DNA from: Pigoraptor vietnamica
Taxonomy: Eukaryota > Opisthokonta > Filasterea
NCBI GenBank assembly: GCA_943704525.1
Contig: CALSCQ010001732.1
Location: 1-37,119 of the forward strand
Reading direction: 5' to 3'
Length of the DNA stretch: 37,119 nucleotides
Shown: piece by piece, positions 30,295 through 37,119 of the stretch
Position numbering within the stretch: position 1 is the first letter of the stretch
Layout: every line of letters starts with the position of its first letter
Notes under the pieces: model-generated
Told to the model about the DNA's origin: nothing
Database searches by the model: none
What the model saw: only the letters and a program-made list of their open reading frames with translations
Made by a program: the position numbers and the translations under genes

Positions 30295-31973
30295 TCATTG
30301 AGCGCCGGCGTCAATCTCCTGCGCAAAGTGCAGCGGCCCCCTGCCCGCAGGGTTCCACGCCTGCTTGATCTCGACCAGCCGCCGCAAGTTGCCGCCGTAG
30401 TACAGCTGCGTGAGGGGCAAACACCCGGTTACTCATTCAGTCGCACAACGGTGTTACTTATTTCGCACAACAGGGTTACTAGTACTCGCGCTCTCAACGA
30501 AAATGCACCGGGGCGGCCTCCCCGACATACGGACCTCCTTCCAGTGCGGCAGCGCCGGATCGATAAAGTTGACGTAGCTCCCCCGCGCGTGCGGCGCAAT
30601 GAGCGCCCACCACTCGTCGAGGAAGCGCGCGCCCGCGGCCTTCTCCGCGTCGCTCGTGTACCCGCACGACGCGTACACCATGTACTGCGTGCGCCGCCAG
30701 AAGAACGCCGTGTCGCCCTTTCCCACGTCGCCGATGGCGCCCCCAAAGTGGATGAGGTGCTGGTCGCAGGCGTCGGGCACCGCGACCGTCGCCATGGCGT
30801 CCGCAATGTCCGCCACCGACTCGACGAACGCCGTGCGCGAGACAAAGGGGTCGTCGTCGTACTCTTCGTACGCGTGGGCAACGGCAAACGCCTGGATCAT
30901 CTCCCAGAAGCAGTCGTAGCCCTTCATCGTCACGTTCGCGCCTCCTCCCGTCAGCGGGGCGATGGCGGCGAGCGTCTCGTCCCGCGGGCCAAGGTGCACC
31001 ACCCACAGGCACAGCCCGCCCCCGGGCTCCAGCACTGCGTCCACGTTCGTCGTCCCGGGCAGCGAGTCGGCGACGGCGCCGAGCTGCTGCAGCGCCGCGC
31101 GCGTGGCGTCTGCGCCGGGCGGATAGCACACTGTGCCCCACGTGTAGTCCTTGGGCCCCTCGTGCACCGCAAATTCAATGTCCAACACCACGCCAAAGTT
31201 CGACCCGCCGCCGCCCCGCAGCGCCCAGAAGAGGTCTCGGTTCGTGGCGTTGTCGGCGACGACCACCTCGGCGCCGTCGGCCGTTGCCATGGTGAAGCGA
31301 ATGACGTTGTCGATGGCCATGCCATACTGCCGCGCGCACGGGCCCACGCCGCCGCCCATAGTGAACCCCGCCACGCCGACGCTCGGGCACAGGCCGCCGG
31401 TGACGACCCACAGCCCGCCGTGCTCCTGGAGTGACCATTTTTTTGTGACAAACACGGGGTGAGTGAGGGACCGTGGCGACACAGCACACCACGGGGGGAA
31501 GGCGACAGCGCACATGCATGCCACTGACGAGGCGACGACAAGACAAGCACCTTGAAGGCGGCGTAGACGTCGCGCCAGCGGGCGCCGGCCTGAACGCGCA
31601 CGGTCGACGGGCCGGTCCACTCGACCCGCGTCATGTTCGCGAGGTTGATCATGAAGCCCGGGGCGGGCACGGACGAGTACCCGGCAAAGCTGTGCCCTCC
31701 CGCCTTCACAGAGACGGGGAGGCCGTGGGCGTCGGCGCACCGAAGCGCCCGCAGGACCTCGTCGTGCGTGCGAGGGAGCGCCACGAACGCCGGCAGATGC
31801 ACATTGTAAGCCGGGTTGGCGACGCGCGAGTAGTTGGAGAACGCGCTGTCCAGCCTCGATACCGCGAAATCGCCCAGCTCTGCGAGGCACGCCGGTGCGG
31901 CGCGCGCGCCGGCACACACACACGCGACGAGCGCGGCGAGCGCGAGCGCAACGCGCGCCATTGCAACGGCCAT
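30295..31973 (-). CDS. Secreted FAD-linked oxidase, berberine bridge enzyme-like
   Basis: Exons (minus strand): 31973-31551, 31425-30535, 30405-30295, giving 474 residues and a TGA stop. A signal peptide covers about the first 25 residues (core ALALAALVACVCAG). The FAD-binding PCMH domain has VSVKAGGHSFAGYS with H94, and GGLCPSVGVAGFTMGGGVG with C154. These are the His and Cys that attach FAD bicovalently in berberine bridge and glucooligosaccharide oxidases. ALRGGGGSNFGVV follows, and the C-terminal BBE motif is YYGGNLRRLVEIK with WNPAG. Family members oxidise sugars or alkaloids with O2, making H2O2; the substrate cannot be told from sequence. Intron 2 has a weak GTCCGT donor but its join restores the conserved BBE motif. 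A second in-frame ATG lies four codons downstream of the chosen start. Confidence 0.9.
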
Positions 31974-32279
31974 CCGGGGAACGGGCGCACTCGCGGGCCG
32001 GCGAGTCTTTGTATCGGTGCCCGTTTGATTGTGTGTGTGTGTGTTTGCGCGCGTGTGTGTGTTTGTACTTCTGGAACTGCTTTGGGCTCGAAGGGGGTTT
32101 TCCCCATGATGCAACCACTGAGCCTTTTTTTTTGTGCGAAGTCACGTGCAGGGTAACACGAATTGTGTAACAAAGCGTAACAATCACGTGATCCTCACGT
32201 CAAAACCGCCGTCGGTGAAAAAGTGAGTGGTACGGAGCCCCGCAGCACACCGTCTGTGCTCGTCGCGCACTCGCGGGCA
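31974..32279. promoter_or_regulatory. Divergent region between the FAD oxidase and TTC13
   Basis: These 306 bases between two divergent start codons hold a TG tract (32028-32063) and a T9 run near 32126. No specific element is recognised. Confidence 0.4.
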
Positions 32280-35200
32280 ATGGCGTCGCGTGTGCTCCGC
32301 GCGGTACTGTTGCTGGCGGTGGCCGCTGTGGCCGTGGCGCCGTTGGTTGCCGCTGCCGATCTCCCGTGCGCGACTGAGGTATGTGGTATGCCTGCAAAAA
32401 GTAGTCTTGTGTGCGGATCGTGTGCACTCACTCACATGGAATGCGCAGGGATGCACGCCATCGGAGGAGCAGATGCGAGAGTTTGTGATTGCCCAGCAGA
32501 GTGAGTCGCTGTTTACTTTGTTTCTCATTATGCGCTGTCCAGTCTGACGCTCGCTGTGCAGATCTCGGCACTGCGCTCGTCAACTCGAACAAGCTGGACA
32601 GCGCAATCGACACGTTCACGAATCTCCTTCGCTACGGCCCCCTGTACGAGGCGCTCGTTGGCCGCGGAACCGCGTACGCAAAGCGCGCTCTGCCGGTGCG
32701 TCGTCGTACGCTCGCGCTGAAGTGGCCGTCTTCTGCCGACTGCTCGTGCTGACTTGAGTGCTCGCAGGGCGACGTCCAGCGCGCTCTCGATGACTTTTCA
32801 GCTGCCATCCGGCTGGATCCGAATAACACGGAGGGCTGGCATAGGCGCGCAGAGGTAGGGTAGAGGAGAATGCGCGCACGTGGCACAAGTTTTGTGCGCG
32901 GCGTTTTTTCTAATTCGTGTTGCTGTCGACAAGGCAATGTCTGGCGCGGGCCAATATGAGGCTGCCCTCCGCGACATTACGCGCGCCATCGAGTTGCGCC
33001 CCGCAGTGGCCGCATTTCACCGCAGTCGCGGCGCCATCCACTTTTTCCTCAAGGTCGGTGGTGCACTTCCCAACGTGCGCGATGGCTGCGCACTCGCTTG
33101 CGTAGTGTGTTGCACACGCACCTCCTTAGTGTATGTGTCTGTGCCTCACCTGCGTGGCTCTTGCTCGTGTCCCGCAGGATCTCGCGGCGGGGCAGGCGGA
33201 CTTTGAGCGCTGTGTGGAGCTGGATCCCTCGGACATGGGCGCGCGGTACTACCTCGGCCTCAGCCTCTATCGCCAGGGGTTTCTCTCGGCGGCCGTCGCC
33301 GTGTTCGAGGCCGCGCTGAAGCTCGAGGCGCCCTCCCCCTCGGTGGAACTGCTGCGGTAATGCGGGCGTCTCCCGTGTCTGTCGCGGTCATCAAAGTGTC
33401 CCATTTTGGCGCCCGCTCACGTGACGCTCGTGCCGCGCAGCTACCTGGGCCACACGTACAAGCGCCTCGGACAGGCGGAGTTTGCCGAGAGCAGCTTTGG
33501 GTGGGGCGTTTGTGATACCGAGGGATACCGATATTGTGCGCGCGCTGACCGTATACTGCCGTTCGCCGCAGCCTCGCGCTTGCCATGGAGTTCCAGCACT
33601 TTCAGACGGGTCTCCAGCACGCGCTCGTGATCGAGTCCACGGGCAGGCTGTATGACGCCATAGAGTCGTTGCAGGTGGGCGTGTGCGGGGAAGAAGGAGT
33701 GCGTCGGGTGTGTGAAGTGCGTGCGTCAAGTCTCATTTTTTTGTTTTTCTTTTTCTCGCGCTCCGTAGGCGCTCGTCAAGTTGCACCCGCACAGCCTCAC
33801 TGCCCGGTACATGCTCGGCGCTGCCAACATGGAAGTCGGGCGGTTTTACGAGGCGACGCGCGAGCTGACGGCCGTGAGTGTCGCGCGCGCGCAGGCGGTT
33901 GCGCTGTCGTTGGGAAATGGGCGCCTCATGGCGAGTGCGCGCGGCCCCCTTCCTTCCCTCTCAACCCAACCCCCCCTCTCTCTGCAGGCTTTTGCCGAAC
34001 CGCTCGTGTACGACGACGAGGAGGCGCGACTGGACGAGCGAAAGGCGCGCTACCTGCGTGACGTCACGCGCTACCTGCAGAGCAAGCTCGACAAGCCCTT
34101 TCGTAGTGTGAGTCCATACAGCGCGTTCGATTCGGCGCGCAGCGCCGTCACTGACGTTGCAACCCCCCCCCCACACACACACACACACGCACACGCACAC
34201 ACCGATGCAGTTCAACATGGACGTGGACCTCGAGCCCCTCTTCCGAGAGCGGTGGGCGCGCGCGCTGCCGTTCCTGTCCGCGTCGCACCGCGCGTGGCCG
34301 GGTCTCCGCCCGAACACCGCCGACGTCGCGCGCCGCGAGTGGCAGGACCTGTCGCGGGAGGTGAGCGCCAAGATGTCCATCGCGAACTCGGTTGCTCGTG
34401 TTTGTGCGAGGCTGTACGCTGAGCAGCTGTCCCTCCAATGCTGTGCAGAGCCGCGAGTTGGTGTGCGCCGGCGTCGCCGTCGGCGTTGCGATTGAGCACC
34501 GAGTGGAAGGTGGGGTTTGTGGGGGGAGGGTCCCTTCTTTTTTTAATTCTTTGCCACCCTTCTTTTTTCTTTCTTGGCGGCGCCTGACCAAGCCTGTGAA
34601 CACGCCATCCACAGGCTTGCAAGCGAACGAGCGCGTGACGCGCGCCATGGGCTTTGCGTCGCTGGAGATTGCGCAGCACATTTCGGCGTACGTGGCGGCC
34701 GGCGTGTCCCGGAAGAGGGCAGGGGTACGTCTGACTGCATTTGCGCGCAGCCCCGTGCGTTGTCGTGCGCGTTGCCTTGCGGCAAGAGCGAGCTGTCCCT
34801 TTGGTTCTTTTGCCCGCCGCGCTGAGCGCATATCGCCTGGCCGCAGCCGGTTCCCGCGTGGAAGGACGTGATGGACATTGCCGTCCGCTGGCTGCGGGCC
34901 GCGCAGCTGAGCGAGCCGGTCACGTGGCTCGACTCGCTCCCGAAGGACATTTTCGCGTCTGGGTTCAACGCGCACTACCTGCTGCTCAAGTGAGTGGTGG
35001 TGCTGTCCCGTTTTCGTGTGCGCTGTCGCGATCTGTCCCGCTCTCACTTGCGGTCGGGTGTGAGTCCCGTGCGTGATTTCTCCGGGTTTTGTGCTACCCA
35101 ATGGCCCGGTGAGAATGGGGCCAATTCTGGAAGTGGAGTCGACGTTTGAGATTCGACCTCTCTCTCTTTTCTCTGTTCTCTTCATTTCCTCTTTGCTCTC

Positions 35201-37037
35201 TGGCGCATCATGACGGACGTTATCGGCGCGAGTGCAGGCGGCAAGAGTACGCGCCCCACACGATCCCCTACTTTGACCGGGCGTTCGACTATGTCAAGTC
35301 GCTGCTGCTGGACAACAGCTACGCGCCGTCGTGGGCGAGCAGCGAGGAGGAGTTTCGCGTCCTCGTGGGGGCTGCCGAGACGCCCCGCGACCTGCTCGGG
35401 TATGTCGCTGTTGTCTCTGACCGCGCAAGCATGCAGTCGCCTGTGCCATGCGCATTGGCGCTGACGTCCTCTCTCCTTCACCGCAAACGGGCGCAGCCAC
35501 ATGAGGAAGGGCTTTTTCGTGACGACGTTTGTCCCGGCTGTCACCGGACAGCACCAGCTGGAGGGCGTCATGCTCACCGTGTCCGGCGACTCAGGTTTGT
35601 CGGCTCTTATTTGAGCCGCTTTTTTGCTACCCAGTGGGACGTTTTATGAGAGTTGCGTCTCGCTTAAACAAGGCGCACCCCGCATGGCCTTGAGGGTACT
35701 AACCCCCATCATTTTGGTTTCCCTAATGAGGCGCATTTATTCCGCAGTCAAAGTTGACAGGGACGCCCATTTTTCCATCGACATTGCGATCAATGCCCAG
35801 CGCGCAGAAGAGTACGCGAAGGAGGTGCGTTGTCGGTGTGGCGCGCAGTCGGTGTGGCGCGCTGTCGGTGTGGCGCGCTGTGTGGTGACGTGCTGTCAGT
35901 GTGGCGCGCTGTCGGTGTGGCGCGCTGTGTGGTGTGGCGCGCTGTGTGGTGTGGCGCGCTGTGTGGTGTGGCGCGCTGTGTGGTGTGGCGCGCTGTGTGG
36001 TGTGGCGCGATGTCGGTGTGGCGCGCTGTCGGTGGCCATTGGGGCGCGCAGTGCGTCGGCGCCGCTGACGCAAATTTTGCCGCAGGTCCAGCACGTGTGG
36101 GGTCAGATTCTCCGCGAGCTGCGCAGCACGTCGCGCGAGTACGAACGCGTCGCGGATCTGGTTGGCGCGCTGGGGTTCTACCTCCTGCACATGTCGCCGC
36201 TCTCCAAGGGCTCGAGCTTGGCCGTACGGGTGAGGGGCTGCCGTTTGGCCCGCCGTCTCTTGTTCTGGAATGGTTTTGGGTTTGGCTTGCAGGGCGATTG
36301 TCTGACGCGCGCGCGCTGACCTGCCGTCTCCCCCTTGTTCGCACGCGGCATGTGCAGGCGACAATGCTGGGCCTCCTGATGGCCGCGGGGAAGGAGACGG
36401 CGCGGCCCTTGCCAAAGGTGTGGCGCGCGCAGCAACTGCAGGCGTGAGGCCGCGCAGCGGGCGCAAAATTTTCTGACCCAATGTGCGCGCCAATCGCGTG
36501 CCCTTTTTTGCCTCGCAGGATTTCCAGTTTGAGTTTCAGGCGTGGCTGTCGATGTCGGCGGGGGAATTCACCTCGGCGCTCGCGCCGCACTTTCTGGCGA
36601 TGTCCCCTCGGTCTGTCCCCTACTTCATGGAGGGGTGAGTTTGTGTTTTTTTTTTTATACCATTGGGGGCGGGGGTAGGGCGTCTGCTGCGTTTCTCTTG
36701 GGGGAGCCCTTTTGACGCCTCGCCGCGTGCGCGCGCGCAGATGCAAGCGAAAGCCGCGGGGTGCCATGCGCGACTACTGCGGGGACGCGCCGCCGCCCGC
36801 CAACTCTGCGGCGGGTGACGGGTGCGTCACCGGGCCCTGTTGCTTGTGGACTGTCCGGCCTTTCGTCCGTGCCTTGACTCTATTGCACCATTTTTTTTTC
36901 CCTTCTTTCCTGTGCAGGCGCCGCCCGACCCTCGTGCCCCTGCGCGCCCTGTTGCGCGGAATGCCGAGCATTGCCTCGGCGCTGCCCACGCTGCGCGCCA
37001 TGCTGGAGGTGCTCAACCTCCCGCCGCCAGACTGCCG
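32280..37037 (+). CDS. TTC13: Tetratricopeptide repeat protein TTC13 (3' end outside window)
   Basis: Secretory-pathway TPR protein of unknown biochemical role. Exons: 32280-32378, 32449-32500, 32562-32695, 32768-32854, 32934-33053, 33178-33356, 33441-33500, 33572-33674, 33769-33873, 33988-34107, 34211-34360, 34449-34509, 34615-34724, 34847-34989, 35238-35399, 35497-35594, 35748-35824, 36086-36229, 36358-36417, 36519-36634, 36741-36821, 36918-37037. They give about 793 residues so far (human 860). A signal peptide (RAVLLLAVAAVAVAPLVAAA) leads into TPRs, for example ALDDFSAAIRLDPNNTEGWH and YEAALRDITRAIELRP. The long C-terminal region matches human TTC13: WKDVMDIAVRWLRAA, WLDSLPKDIFASGFNAH, LSKGSSLAV, LLMAAGKETARPLPK and LPTLRAMLEVLN. 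The human protein ends a few residues after this point, so only a tiny last exon should be missing. Intron 4 ends in AAG. Confidence 0.88.
34166..34202 (+). repeat. CA tract just upstream of a TTC13 exon
   Basis: A C8 run followed by (AC)n occupies the pyrimidine-tract position of the TTC13 intron 34108-34210, directly before GATGCAG. Length changes here could affect splicing. Confidence 0.75.
35834..36034 (+). repeat. Intronic minisatellite of 16-17-nt units in TTC13
   Basis: Head-to-tail units of the form GCGCGCTGTGTGGTGTG (17 nt) alternate with GCGCGCTGTCGGTGTG (16 nt), about eleven copies, filling most of intron 35825-36085. The unit contains GTGTGG and GTGCG-like words close to donor consensus. 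Confidence 0.9.
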
Positions 37038-37119
37038 GTGGGTTTTTTTTCCCCCTCGCCCCTCTTCTATTCAGACCGGTCGTGTCTGTTTTGGCGTCCG
37101 CCCCGCGCCCCCGCCCCCC
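37038..37119 (+). other. Partial intron of TTC13 at the window edge
   Basis: It opens GTGGGT after the last exon and runs to the end of the window without an acceptor. The final coding exon of TTC13 should lie just beyond. Confidence 0.7.

Noticed and set aside
30298-31434. Plus-strand open frame of 378 codons
   Set aside because: Antisense of the FAD oxidase, whose minus-strand reading has conserved flavin motifs.
774-37037. Stop-codon reassignment in this genome
   Set aside because: Considered because of the eRF1 NIKN motif, but every conserved exon reads without in-frame TAA, TAG or TGA, and TAA is used as a stop once. The window gives no evidence for a changed code.

Overview
This window is nuclear DNA from a GC-rich, very intron-dense unicellular eukaryote. 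I rebuilt eleven intron-containing or single-exon genes plus one weak ORF by joining exons whose phases match and whose products align with known families. The eleven genes contain about 94 introns, mostly 50-200 nt. They usually open with GTGAGT, GTGCGT or GTGGGT and close with CGCAG or TGCAG. All the gene families are eukaryotic, and there are no bacterial signals or operons. The combination of an ASCIZ/ATMIN-like factor, a paxillin-like LIM protein, a two-domain soluble adenylyl cyclase, TTC13 and a fungal-type saccharopine dehydrogenase suggests a protist near animals and fungi, for example an apusomonad, a Fonticula-like amoeba or a unicellular holozoan. That placement is inference.

Layout: 0.8-3.5 kb, AP-5 adaptor mu subunit (+). 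4.0-6.3 kb, putative membrane-anchored RhoGAP (+). 6.7-8.1 kb, ASCIZ/ATMIN-like zinc-finger protein with TQT motifs (-). 8.5-9.8 kb, SNARE VTI1 (+). 10.1-10.8 kb, small protein of 11-residue repeats (+). 11.1-14.1 kb, release factor eRF1 (-). 14.7-16.8 kb, LIM protein with a tyrosine-motif N-terminus (+). 16.9-18.9 kb, saccharopine dehydrogenase LYS1 (-). 18.9-20.4 kb, gene-poor DNA. 20.4-21.2 kb, unrecognised nuclear-looking protein (+). 21.2-22.6 kb, gene-poor DNA. 22.6-30.1 kb, soluble adenylyl cyclase (+). 30.3-32.0 kb, secreted berberine-bridge-type FAD oxidase (-). 32.3 kb to the window end, TTC13 (+), cut by the edge.

The genes are independent nuclear units. Loose themes are endosomal trafficking (AP-5 mu, VTI1), signalling and cytoskeleton (soluble cyclase, RhoGAP, LIM protein), and lysine synthesis (LYS1). 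The most interesting observations are an eRF1 whose stop-codon motif reads NIKN rather than NIKS, together with a 10:1:0 TGA:TAA:TAG stop usage; a tandem array of decoy 5' splice sites in the same eRF1 gene; two well-supported GC-AG introns; an early ASCIZ with a TQT ladder; and two proteins with undescribed short repeats (11 and 13 residues).
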